Assembly: GCA_902478945.1 (NCBI GenBank)
Contig: CABSMX010000033.1
Location: 1-19,274 of the forward strand
Length of the DNA stretch: 19,274 bases
Direction: 5' to 3'
Origin: an uncultured Collinsella sp.
GTDB taxonomy: Bacteria; Actinomycetota; Coriobacteriia; Coriobacteriales; Coriobacteriaceae
Shown here: one piece after another, positions 5,145-12,770 of the stretch
Layout: each line of letters begins with the position of its first letter
Numbering within the stretch: the stretch's first letter is position 1
Made by a program: the position numbers and the translations under genes
Notes under the pieces: generated by a model
Databases searched by the model: none
Told to the model about the DNA's origin: nothing
The model's input: only the letters and a program-made list of their open reading frames with translations

Positions 5145-6686
5145 ATGTCGTTGAATCTAGGTAGCCTGGGTATGGAAGACGCCTCGTTTAGCTTTGGCGG
5201 TTCCTACATCATGGCGCTCGACTGCGGCACCACCTCGGTACTCGCGACCATCGTCGACGAGTACGGCTGCATCGTCGCCCAGGCGCGTCGTAGCGTCAAA
5301 ACCAGCTTCCCGTGCCCCGGCTGGGTGGAGCAGGATCCCACGGAGGTGCTTGCCAGCCAGATCGGCGTGATGATGGAGGTCCAGTTTAAGAGCGGCATCC
5401 ATTCCGATCGCATCGCCGCCATCGGTATCTCCAACCAGCGCGAGACCACGGTGGTGTGGGACCGCATAAGCGGCCAACCCATCTATAACGCCATCGTGTG
5501 GCAATGCCGTCGCACCGCACCTCTGATCGACGAGCTGGTCGAGAAGGGCTGCGAGGAGCTGGTGCGTTCCCGCACCGGCCTTACGCTCGACCCGTATTTC
5601 TCGGCCTCCAAGGTGCAGTGGATTCTCGACAACGTTGACGGCGCACGCGAGAGCGCGGCGGCGGGCGACCTCATGTTTGGCACCATCGATACCTGGCTCA
5701 TCTACAACCTCACCGGCGGCCAAACCTTTGCCACCGACTACACCAATGCCAGCTGCACAGCGCTCTTCAATATTCATACGCTGGACTGGGACGATGACCT
5801 GCTGGCGCTCTTCGACATCCCGCGTGCCATGATGCCCGAGGTTCGCTGGAGCTCGGGCGACTACGGCCGCGTCGCGAGCGACATCATGACCAACATGCCG
5901 CCCATCATGGGTGTGGCGGGTGACCAACAGGCGTCGCTGTTCGGTCACTGCTGCTTCCATCCCGGCCAGACCAAAAACACCTATGGCACGGGCTGCTTTA
6001 TGCTCATGAACACCGGCGACGAGATCGTCGAATCCAAGAATGGCCTGGTCTCCACCGTCGGTATCGCTGCGAACGGCAAGGTCAGCTATGCGCTCGAGGG
6101 CTCTATTTTTGCCGCCGGCTCAACGATGAACTGGCTGCGCGACAACATGGGCGTTATCTCCAACGTATCCGAATCGGCACGGCTCGCCTCCTCGATCAGC
6201 GACAACGAGGGCTGCTACTTCGTTCCCGCTTTCGCGGGCTTGGGTGCACCTTGGTGGGACGCGCACGCCCGCGGCATCGTATGCGGTCTGACCGGCGCCT
6301 CGAGTCGCGCGACCATCGTGCGTGCCGCTTGCGAGTCCATGGCCTATCAGAGCTATGACGTGCTGCGTGCCATGGAGCAGGACGTGGGTCTTTCGATTGA
6401 GCGCCTGTCCGTCGATGGCGGCGCCTCGCGCAACGAGTTCATCATGCAGTTCCAGGCAGACTTGCTGGATATCCCCGTACTGCAATGTGAGTCGGTGGAG
6501 ACAACGGCGATCGGTGCCGCGTATCTGGCGGGCCTCGCGGTTGGGTATTGGGAGGATCTGGAGGAGCTGGAGCAAAACACCCAGATCGTCAAGACATTCC
6601 ATCCCCATATGTCCGTTGAACGTCGCGAGCACAACCTGGACGGTTGGCACGATGCGGTCAGGCGTTCGCTCAGCACCGCTCAATAG
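5145..6686 (+). CDS. glpK: Glycerol kinase (FGGY family), divergent ATP site
   Basis: FGGY carbohydrate kinase that phosphorylates glycerol to sn-glycerol-3-phosphate. The 513-residue length and many blocks match GlpK: NQRET (97-101; Arg99 and Glu100 contact glycerol), IVWQCRRT (117-124), DPYFS (149-153), FGTIDTWLI (178-186), DYTNAS (198-203), GDQQA (259-263), NTYGTGCFMLMNTG (278-291) and VDGGASRN (423-430). Glycerol-binding residues are all present. At the first phosphate motif the usual DQGTTSSR reads DCGTTSVL (26-33), so the ADP-contacting Arg is Leu. A second nucleotide contact, Gln in AGASIQW of E. coli, is Asn329. There is a 22-residue N-terminal extension. GAAAGG at 5131-5136 serves ATG 5145, 13 nt after sua5. 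Glycerol is the best substrate guess, but altered nucleotide handling is possible. Confidence 0.9.
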   Translation: MSLNLGSLGMEDASFSFGGSYIMALDCGTTSVLATIVDEYGCIVAQARRSVKTSFPCPGWVEQDPTEVLASQIGVMMEVQFKSGIHSDRIAAIGISNQRETTVVWDRISGQPIYNAIVWQCRRTAPLIDELVEKGCEELVRSRTGLTLDPYFSASKVQWILDNVDGARESAAAGDLMFGTIDTWLIYNLTGGQTFATDYTNASCTALFNIHTLDWDDDLLALFDIPRAMMPEVRWSSGDYGRVASDIMTNMPPIMGVAGDQQASLFGHCCFHPGQTKNTYGTGCFMLMNTGDEIVESKNGLVSTVGIAANGKVSYALEGSIFAAGSTMNWLRDNMGVISNVSESARLASSISDNEGCYFVPAFAGLGAPWWDAHARGIVCGLTGASSRATIVRAACESMAYQSYDVLRAMEQDVGLSIERLSVDGGASRNEFIMQFQADLLDIPVLQCESVETTAIGAAYLAGLAVGYWEDLEELEQNTQIVKTFHPHMSVERREHNLDGWHDAVRRSLSTAQ

Positions 6687-6808
6687 GGCTGCGACGGGGC
6701 ACTCGATACAACAAACCGTTAAACTTATGCACGGCGCGAGGCAACAACGTCGCCATGCGCCTTGTCAGCAAGGCCATCTTCCGGCCGAAACGAAAGGGGC
6801 ATCAACCC

Positions 6809-7456
6809 ATGACCGTCACCTACGATACGTCCCGTGTGACCCTTGTCGATCACCCACTCGTCCAGCACAAACTGTCGATCCTGCGCGACAAAAACACCGG
6901 CACCAACCAGTTCCGTCAGCTCGTGCGCGAGCTCGCGCTTTTTGACGGCTACGAGGCCATGCGCGACCTGCCTATGGAAGACGTCGAGGTCGAAACCCCC
7001 ATCACGACCGCCACGTTCAAGCAGCTTGCCGGCAAGAAGCTCGCCATCGTCCCCATCCTGCGTGCAGGTCTTGGCATGGTCGACGGCATCCTCGACCTGG
7101 TGCCCTCCGCTCGCGTGGGCCACATCGGCATGGAGCGCGACGAGGTCACCCACGAGCCGCACGAGTATTACTGCAAGATGCCCAAGGATATCGACCAGCG
7201 CATCTGCCTGGTCGTCGACCCCATGCTCGCCACGGGCGGTTCGGCCGAGATGGCCATCAGCTACCTGCGCGAGCGCGGTGTCAAGGACATCCGCATGCTG
7301 TGCATCGTCGCGGCCCCCGAGGGCCTCAAGTCGCTGACTGAGAAGGACCCCGACGTGCATATCTATACCTGCGCCATCGACGACCATCTCAACGAGGCTG
7401 CCTACATTGTTCCCGGCCTCGGCGACGCCGGCGACCGCATCTACGGCACGCTCTAG
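6809..7456 (+). CDS. upp: Uracil phosphoribosyltransferase
   Basis: Upp converts uracil and PRPP to UMP in pyrimidine salvage, in the cytoplasm. The 215-residue product matches the family's usual size. It contains TGTNQFR near the N-terminus (about 30-36), PILRAGLGMVDG (about 84-95), the PRPP-binding loop VVDPMLATGGS (about 133-143) and the C-terminal uracil-binding segment PGLGDAGDRIYGT. ATG 6809 has GAAAGGGG at 6792-6799. The frame is open further upstream, but that part lies in the glpK-upp gap and matches nothing in the family. As in Bacillus, upp stands directly before the atp operon. No clear promoter is visible in the 122-nt gap after glpK, so read-through from sua5-glpK is possible. 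Confidence 0.97.
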   Translation: MTVTYDTSRVTLVDHPLVQHKLSILRDKNTGTNQFRQLVRELALFDGYEAMRDLPMEDVEVETPITTATFKQLAGKKLAIVPILRAGLGMVDGILDLVPSARVGHIGMERDEVTHEPHEYYCKMPKDIDQRICLVVDPMLATGGSAEMAISYLRERGVKDIRMLCIVAAPEGLKSLTEKDPDVHIYTCAIDDHLNEAAYIVPGLGDAGDRIYGTL

Positions 7457-7736
7457 TCGTCGGGCCTTGTCGGCTACGGTCACAAATACGAAGAAATGGT
7501 GCGCGCGTGCGAGCAAAAGACGTTCACGCGCACTCCTGTTAACGGACGTTTAGCCCAGAGGGGTTCGAGAAAAACGTATTACCTACCTGCGGCATAAAGA
7601 AGGTCTTAAGAAAACGAACAGGTGCGTATTAACCGATGTTTTTACGGTTGTACTTTAGCGATTGGCTCGTACAATAGTCACCAATGTTTGGCGGGAACTG
7701 TTCTGTGAGGCGTTAAAAAGGAAAGTGAGGACGCCA
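7457..7736. other. upp-atp intergenic region (280 nt)
   Basis: The region holds a 7-bp GC hairpin, GTGCGCG (7499-7505) with CGCGCAC (7527-7533), without a T-run; an AACCG/CGGTT hairpin around 7631-7649; and a possible promoter for the atp operon at 7648-7675. No open frame with a ribosome site is apparent. Confidence 0.45.
7648..7675 (+). promoter_or_regulatory. possible atp operon promoter
   Basis: TACAAT (7670-7675) matches the -10 consensus at five of six positions. TTGTAC (7648-7653), 16 nt upstream, is a weak -35. Transcription from about 7682 would give a leader of about 55 nt before the first gene of the operon. The placement is sensible and the motif strength moderate. Confidence 0.4.
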
Positions 7737-8048
7737 GTGTTTCAGATAGCCGATCTGCTCGCTATCGTTGCAGGCGCCATCGCGGGCGCAATTGCCTTCT
7801 TTCCCTTTGTCTTTACGCTCAAGCCGGTTCTTGACGATAAGCAGAATGCGGACATGCTCAAGGGTATGGTGAGTCTGGCGGTCTCGGCAATCGCCCTGCT
7901 CGTCTTTACCTTGGTTGTGTTTGTGTTGTTCGGAGAGGCATTTCGCATGTTCCTCCTGGGCGAGGCGATCGGCTTCGTGGCCTTTATGGCCGCCTGCACG
8001 GTTCGCGTCGCCAAGGCGCTGCGAGATCCTCATGAGGTCGAAAGGTAA
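7737..8048 (+). CDS. Small membrane protein, AtpI-like, first gene of the atp operon
   Basis: The 103-residue product is very hydrophobic, with about three membrane helices (roughly 5-27, 44-70 and 76-94), and ends in a short charged tail. Size, topology and position directly before atpB (3-nt gap) fit the poorly conserved AtpI, which helps assemble the c-ring in other bacteria. I see no decisive sequence motif, so AtpI is a positional call. The GTG at 7737 has GTGAGG at 7725-7730. An in-frame GTG at 7725 is an alternative that would add four residues. A still earlier TTG at 7662 would place the probable -10 box inside the gene and is unlikely. Confidence 0.65.
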   Translation: MFQIADLLAIVAGAIAGAIAFFPFVFTLKPVLDDKQNADMLKGMVSLAVSAIALLVFTLVVFVLFGEAFRMFLLGEAIGFVAFMAACTVRVAKALRDPHEVER

Positions 8049-8051
8049 GTC

Positions 8052-8855
8052 GTGGAAATTTTTGAAAAGCTGCCTGATGAGATTAATCATCTGGTCAGCG
8101 AGTTCAGCTCCACCCCTGTCGTGGGCGATCTGAGCTGCGGCATCACGCAGTACTCGTTTTGGCTGATCGTCTCCACGATCGTGCTCCTGATCGTCCTGGC
8201 CGTGTTCAAGAAGAAGCAGACCCTGGTTCCTAAGGGCTTCTTCGTCAACGGTTTCGAGTACATCATCGAGTACGTCGAGAACGATATCGGCAAGGGTGTC
8301 GTGGGTGAGAACTGGAAGAAGCACTTTCCGTTCCTGTGCTCGCTTTTCCTGTTCATCCTGATCAATAACATGATCGGCCTGATCCCGGGAATGAAGCCCG
8401 GCACCGGCGCAATCGGCTCTACCGCCGCGCTCGCCATCTTCGCCTTCGTGTACTTCATCTACTACGGATGCAAGGCTCACGGCGTGATCGGCTACATCAA
8501 GAGCCTCGCCCCGCAGGGTGTGAGCTTCCCGATGAACGTGCTTGTGTGGGTCGTCGAGCTTTTCTCGACCTTCCTGCGCCTCATCACGCTCGCCGTCCGT
8601 CTGTTCTGCAACATGTTCGCAGGACACGTAGTCATGGGCTCGTTCGCCATCATGGCGAGCATGTTCATGAAGCCGCTGCTTCAGCAGGTTTCCGCGGCCC
8701 ACGCCGTCGGCGCCCTGCCTTCGCTGGCCTGGCTTGCCATCCTCATCCTGATTTATACGATCGAGCTTGTGGTCGGCGCCATCCAGGCTTACGTCTTCAC
8801 GGTCCTTACCGCCGTGTATGTCTCCGAGGCAGAGGAGGTTGCGGAGGAGGAGTAG
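8052..8855 (+). CDS. atpB: F1Fo ATP synthase subunit a
   Basis: Subunit a forms the two proton half-channels beside the c-ring in the membrane. The 267-residue product has five to six hydrophobic helices (about 34-52, 92-112, 122-140, 162-183, 190-212 and 225-256). The essential Arg is Arg183 in LAVRLFCNMFAGH (180-192), equivalent to Arg210 of E. coli. The helix with IYTIELVVGAIQAYVF (234-249) is the other conserved block. The C-terminus is a run of acidic residues. The GTG start at 8052 has AAAGG at 8041-8045 and follows the AtpI-like gene by 3 nt. Confidence 0.97.
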   Translation: MEIFEKLPDEINHLVSEFSSTPVVGDLSCGITQYSFWLIVSTIVLLIVLAVFKKKQTLVPKGFFVNGFEYIIEYVENDIGKGVVGENWKKHFPFLCSLFLFILINNMIGLIPGMKPGTGAIGSTAALAIFAFVYFIYYGCKAHGVIGYIKSLAPQGVSFPMNVLVWVVELFSTFLRLITLAVRLFCNMFAGHVVMGSFAIMASMFMKPLLQQVSAAHAVGALPSLAWLAILILIYTIELVVGAIQAYVFTVLTAVYVSEAEEVAEEE

Positions 8856-8979
8856 TCTTCCGTTCGCGCCTTAAAGGTAAGGCAATTCGTTAAACCGCCG
8901 GTGCCCGTACCCATGGAGCCCGGCAGTTATAAAAAGGTTATCCTGCGTGAAATAAGACACGCACGACAAAGGAGGAATC
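8856..8979 (+). promoter_or_regulatory. structured atpB-atpE intercistronic region
   Basis: This 124-nt gap is the only sizeable one inside the operon. It contains AACCGCCGG (8893-8901) facing CCGGCAGTT (8920-8928) with one mismatch, TGCGTG (8944-8949) facing CACGCA (8958-8963), and then a perfect AAAGGAGG (8968-8975) before the GTG of atpE. Since c-subunits are needed in many copies per complex, an mRNA-stability or translation-enhancing role is plausible. Confidence 0.4.
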
Positions 8980-9174
8980 GTGGGAGTTATCGGTTACGGT
9001 CTCGGTGTTATCGGCGCTGGTCTTGCTATCGGCCTGTCTGCTCTGGGTGCTACGGGTGCTATGGCCCGTCAGCCTGAGGTCCAGGGCCGCGTGTTCACCG
9101 TCTTCATCATGGGCTCCGCCTTCGGCGAGGCTCTGGCTCTGATCGGCTTCGTTGTCGCGCTGATCGTTAAATAG
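8980..9174 (+). CDS. atpE: F1Fo ATP synthase subunit c (proteolipid)
   Basis: Subunit c forms the rotating proton-carrying ring. The 64-residue hairpin is short for the family (usually 70-80). The first helix has a Gly-rich face (GLGVIGAGLAIGL, 7-19). The polar loop is ARQPEVQGR (29-37). The proton-binding carboxylate is Glu50 in GSAFGEALALIGF. The shortening is at the N-terminus: an in-frame TAA at 8953-8955 rules out an earlier start, and GTG 8980 follows a perfect AAAGGAGG. The Gln in helix 1 and the Ser/Thr after the Glu that mark sodium-binding c-rings are absent (Ile17 and Ala51), so proton coupling is expected. Confidence 0.96.
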   Translation: MGVIGYGLGVIGAGLAIGLSALGATGAMARQPEVQGRVFTVFIMGSAFGEALALIGFVVALIVK

Positions 9175-9189
9175 CACGGAGCGTCAAGT

Positions 9190-9792
9190 ATGAATCTTTC
9201 ATCCCAGAAGAGCGCGATCGCACTCTCCGCGTCCGCGGCCGCGCTGCTCATGCCGGTTTCCGCGTTCGCCGAGGACGGCGCTGCCGGTGCGGACATCCTC
9301 ATCCCTAAGATGGCGGAGTTCATCCCGGCGCTTATCGCCTTCCTGATTATCTGGATCGTGCTGGCCAAGGTCGCCCTGCCGGGCATCATGAAAACCATGG
9401 AGGAGCGCGGCAAGAAGATCGAGGAGAGCCTCGACGAGGCCGAGAAGACCAAGCAGGAGGCTATCGCCAAGCGCGCTGAGTCCGACTCGATCGTCACCGA
9501 CGCCCGTCGTCAGGCTGCCGACATCGTTCTCGAGGCCCGTAAGGACGCCGAGTCCGAGCGCGCCCGTATCATCGAGGCTGCTCACAAGGAGGCCGAGGAG
9601 ATTATCGCCAAGGCCCACACGACCGTCGAGGACGAGCGCAAGTCCATCTACGCCGGTGCCGCGAGCTCCATCGCCGACCTGTCCGTTGCCGTCGCCACCA
9701 AGATCGTGGGCGAGTCGCTTACGGACGAGGCCGAGCAGAAGAAGCTCATCGAGCGCTACATCCAGGAAGCAGGTAGCCTGAATGCCGACTAG
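9190..9792 (+). CDS. atpF: F1Fo ATP synthase subunit b with a signal-peptide-like N-terminus
   Basis: Subunit b is the peripheral stalk that joins subunit a to the F1 head through delta. In the 200-residue product a membrane helix (about 45-62, IPALIAFLIIWIVLAKV) is followed by a long charged amphipathic coiled coil (about 65-165). Unusually, the helix is preceded by a segment with the features of a Sec signal peptide: Lys7, a hydrophobic core (about 9-23) and AFA at 25-27 before Glu28-Asp29. E. coli b (156 residues) starts directly with its membrane helix. Cleavage would leave an exported N-terminal tail of about 17 residues. GGAG at 9178-9181 serves ATG 9190. The 3' end overlaps atpH by 11 nt. 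Confidence 0.95.
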   Translation: MNLSSQKSAIALSASAAALLMPVSAFAEDGAAGADILIPKMAEFIPALIAFLIIWIVLAKVALPGIMKTMEERGKKIEESLDEAEKTKQEAIAKRAESDSIVTDARRQAADIVLEARKDAESERARIIEAAHKEAEEIIAKAHTTVEDERKSIYAGAASSIADLSVAVATKIVGESLTDEAEQKKLIERYIQEAGSLNAD

Positions 9793-10258
9793 CCGCTATC
9801 AGGACAAGGTGCTCGAGACCTACGCGCGCTCCCTTCTGGAAGCCGCTAAGGCCGAGAACCATGTGTTCGAGGACCTCGAGATGATCGAGCGCCTGGCTTC
9901 TGCCAGCCCCGAGATCATCGCCGTGCTCGACACCATGTCCAAGCGCGACCAGCTCGACCTTCTTCCCAAGGTGGCAGCTGCCTTTAAGTATGTTGCCGAG
10001 GAAGACGAGGATGTAGTGGGCGTGACCGTCACCACGGCGATCCCGCTCGACGACGAGCTGCGTCAAACCATCACTAAGAAATGCGAGCAGGACTTCGGTC
10101 GCAAGGTATTCCTTATCGAGCAGGTCGACCCGTCTATCGTGGGCGGCCTGGTGCTCGAGGCCCGCGGCGAGCGTCGTGACATTTCCGTCAAGACGCAGCT
10201 GCGCGTCGCGCAGGAGACCCTCGCAAACTCTGCTAATTCGTACGGAGGTGAAGCCTAA
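9782..10258 (+). CDS. atpH: F1Fo ATP synthase subunit delta
   Basis: Delta (OSCP) links the b stalk to the top of the alpha/beta ring. The 158-residue product is slightly shorter than the usual 175-180. It has the helical N-terminal domain beginning YQDKVLETYARSLLEAA, and the conserved C-terminal block DPSIVGGLVLEARGERRDISVKTQL is clearly recognisable. ATG 9782 lies inside the end of atpF and the stop overlaps the atpA start as TAATG, so translational coupling on both sides is likely. Confidence 0.95.
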   Translation: MPTSRYQDKVLETYARSLLEAAKAENHVFEDLEMIERLASASPEIIAVLDTMSKRDQLDLLPKVAAAFKYVAEEDEDVVGVTVTTAIPLDDELRQTITKKCEQDFGRKVFLIEQVDPSIVGGLVLEARGERRDISVKTQLRVAQETLANSANSYGGEA

Positions 10259-11856
10259 TGTCCGAAACCCTCAATGCCCAGGATATCGCCAAGAAACTGC
10301 AGGAGCAGCTCACGAGCCTCTCCGCGACGGTCGATACGCATGAGGTTTCAAATGTCGACGAGGTAGGCGACGGCATCGCGCGCGTCTCCGGCCTCAAGAG
10401 CGCCATGGCAGGCGAGCTTCTGGAGTTCAAGAGCTCCGATACCGGTGAGACCGTCTTCGGCCTTGCCCAGAACCTTGACCGTGACGAGGTCGGCGCCGTT
10501 CTGTTTGGTGCCGTCGACTCCATCAAGGAAGGCGACGAGTGCCGCACCACTGGCCGCATTATGGATATCCCCGTGAGCCGTGCCATGCTCGGCCGCGTCG
10601 TCAATCCGCTCGGTCAGCCTATCGACGGTTTGGGTGACATTGTCGCCACGCACCGTCGTCCTATCGAGTTTAAGGCCCCCGGCGTCATCGACCGTACCCC
10701 GGTGTGCGAGCCGGTTCAGACCGGTCTGTTGGCCATCGACTCCATGGTGCCTATCGGCCGTGGTCAGCGTGAGCTCATCATCGGCGACCGTAAGACCGGT
10801 AAGACCGCCATCGCCATCGACGCTATCCTCAACCAGCGCGGCAAGGGCATGGTCTGCATCTATGTCGCCATCGGCCAGAAGGCCTCCACGGTTGCCAACA
10901 TCCGCGAGACCCTCGCTCAGCACGGTGCGCTCGAATACACCATCATCGTTTCGGCAACCGCTGCCGATTCCGCCCCTATGCAGTACATCGCGCCTATGGC
11001 CGGTGCCGCTATCGGCGAGTTCTTCATGTACAACGGCGAGGACGGCAAGCCCGCCAGCGAGACCAATCCCGGCGGCCACGTGCTCGTCATCTACGACGAC
11101 CTGTCCAAGCAGGCTGTGGCATACCGTCAGATGTCGTTGACGCTGCATCGTCCGCCCGGACGCGAGGCCTATCCTGGCGACATCTTCTACCTGCACTCTC
11201 GTCTGCTCGAGCGTGCCGTCAAGATGTCCAAGAAGAACGGTTACGGCTCCATGACGGCCCTGCCGATCATCGAGACCCAGGACGGCGACGTCTCGGCCTA
11301 CATTCCGACCAACGTCATTTCCATTACCGATGGTCAGATCTACCTGCAGTCCGAGCTCTTCTTCCAGGGTCAGCGCCCGGCAGTCGACGTGGGCATCTCC
11401 GTGTCCCGCGTCGGTGGCGATGCACAGACCAAGGCCATGAAGCAGGTCGCCGGCAATCTTCGTCTGGACCTCGCTTCCTATCAGGAGCTCGCTGGCTTTA
11501 CCCAGTTTGGCTCCGACCTCGACGAGGCTACTCAGAAGCAGCTGACCCATGGTGCCCGCATGACTGAGCTCCTTAAGCAGCCGCGCTACAAGCCGTTTGA
11601 GGTTGGCGAGCAGATCGTTACGCTGTTCGCCGGCAACGAGGGCTTCCTGGATGACCTGGAGATCGCCGACGTGCTGCCTTTCCGTGCCGAGCTCATCGAG
11701 TACATGGACAATGGCTTTGGCTCGCTGCTCGACAAGGTTCGCGCCAAGAAGATCGACGACGACACCAAGGCCGAGCTCTTGCGTGTCATCGGTGACTTCA
11801 AGCAGCAGTTCATGGCCAAGCACCATGCCGATACGACTGGATCAGAGGAGAACTAA
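10258..11856 (+). CDS. atpA: F1 ATP synthase subunit alpha
   Basis: Alpha carries the non-catalytic nucleotide sites and supplies the arginine finger. The 532-residue product has an N-terminal beta-barrel (about 25-95), Walker A GDRKTGKT at 176-183, YDDLSKQAVAYR (279-290), PPGREAYPGDIFYLHSRLLER, and SVSRVGGDAQ with the Arg finger. Compared with E. coli and lactobacilli there is an insertion of about 12 residues at 261-273 (EDGKPASETNPGG), just before the strand VLVIYDD. The C-terminal helical domain ends in an acidic tail. It starts at the overlapping TAATG with atpH; GGAGGTG (10245-10251) is the ribosome site. Confidence 0.98.
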   Translation: MSETLNAQDIAKKLQEQLTSLSATVDTHEVSNVDEVGDGIARVSGLKSAMAGELLEFKSSDTGETVFGLAQNLDRDEVGAVLFGAVDSIKEGDECRTTGRIMDIPVSRAMLGRVVNPLGQPIDGLGDIVATHRRPIEFKAPGVIDRTPVCEPVQTGLLAIDSMVPIGRGQRELIIGDRKTGKTAIAIDAILNQRGKGMVCIYVAIGQKASTVANIRETLAQHGALEYTIIVSATAADSAPMQYIAPMAGAAIGEFFMYNGEDGKPASETNPGGHVLVIYDDLSKQAVAYRQMSLTLHRPPGREAYPGDIFYLHSRLLERAVKMSKKNGYGSMTALPIIETQDGDVSAYIPTNVISITDGQIYLQSELFFQGQRPAVDVGISVSRVGGDAQTKAMKQVAGNLRLDLASYQELAGFTQFGSDLDEATQKQLTHGARMTELLKQPRYKPFEVGEQIVTLFAGNEGFLDDLEIADVLPFRAELIEYMDNGFGSLLDKVRAKKIDDDTKAELLRVIGDFKQQFMAKHHADTTGSEEN

Positions 11857-11861
11857 GCCCC

Positions 11862-12770
11862 ATGGCCAACCTTCGCGACATTAAGAAGCGAATCTCCTCG
11901 GTTACCACGACCAAGCAGATCACGCGCACGATGGAGATGGTCTCTACGGCCAAGATCCGTCGTGCCCTCGATCGCTCCAAGCAGGCCGAGCCCTATAAGG
12001 AGGCGCTGACCGACGTCATGTTGACGGTCGCCGGCGACGCCTCCTGTTCGGGCACCGATCCCATGCTGCAGAAGCATGAGAGCGTCAAGCATGGCCTGAT
12101 TGTCGTTATTGCCTCGGACCGCGGCCTTGCCGGCGGTTTCAATACGACGGTGGAGCGCACGGCCGAAAAGCTCGCCGCTTCTTGGGCGAACGATGGCATC
12201 GAGTGCGAGATCATCGCGTGTGGGCGCAAACCGGCCACGTATTTCCGCGACCGCGCAAACGTCGTCATGCATTTTGAGGGCAACTCCTCCGAGCCCGATT
12301 TCAATCAGGCTCGCATGATTTCCTCTCATATCTGCGATGCGTATCGTGCCGGCGAGCTTGACCGCGTCGAGCTTGTCTACCACCACGCCAAGAACCGCGT
12401 GGATCAGGAGCTTCGCGTCGAGCACTTGCTGCCGCTCGATCCCGAGATGATCGCTATGGCCCACGGTCCGCGTAAGAACGAGACCGACGCCCCTAAGCGC
12501 ATCTCGTCCACGTTCGAGTTCGTGCCCTCTCCCGAGCATGTTCTCGGCAAGCTTGTACCGTCGTATATCCTGACGGTCATCTACCAGGCCCTGATCGATT
12601 CGGCGGCCGCCGAGCAGGGTGCACGCCGCAAGGCCATGCACTCCGCGACGGAAAACGCCACCGCGATCATCTCGACCCTTACCCGCACGTATAGTCGCGT
12701 GCGTCAGGCTTCGATCACGACCGAGATTAACGAGATCGTTGGCGGAGCCTCAGCATTGGAGGAACAGTAA
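11862..12770 (+). CDS. atpG: F1 ATP synthase subunit gamma
   Basis: Gamma is the central shaft whose rotation drives ATP synthesis. The 302-residue product has the conserved N-terminal helix (MANLRDIKKRISSVTTTKQI, then TRTMEMVSTAKIRRA) and the matching C-terminal helix (MHSATENATAIISTLTRTYSRVRQASITTEINEIVGGA). The middle domain carries SDRGLAGGFNT (about 85-95). Those terminal helices form the coiled coil inside the alpha/beta ring. It starts 5 nt after atpA with GAGGAG as ribosome site. Its TAA overlaps the atpD ATG by one base. Confidence 0.97.
   Translation: MANLRDIKKRISSVTTTKQITRTMEMVSTAKIRRALDRSKQAEPYKEALTDVMLTVAGDASCSGTDPMLQKHESVKHGLIVVIASDRGLAGGFNTTVERTAEKLAASWANDGIECEIIACGRKPATYFRDRANVVMHFEGNSSEPDFNQARMISSHICDAYRAGELDRVELVYHHAKNRVDQELRVEHLLPLDPEMIAMAHGPRKNETDAPKRISSTFEFVPSPEHVLGKLVPSYILTVIYQALIDSAAAEQGARRKAMHSATENATAIISTLTRTYSRVRQASITTEINEIVGGASALEEQ

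Noticed and set aside
6644..6808. Upstream extension of upp
   Set aside because: The extension would overlap the end of glpK and matches nothing in the family; ATG 6809 has a good ribosome site.
7499..7533. GTGCGCG/CGCGCAC hairpin as upp terminator
   Set aside because: Long loop and no T-run follow, so only noted as a hairpin.
7662..7736. TTG start for the AtpI-like gene
   Set aside because: The -10-like TACAAT lies inside it and there is no ribosome site.
10348..11826. 492-codon open frame on the minus strand
   Set aside because: Antisense to atpA, no family motifs, explained by codon bias.
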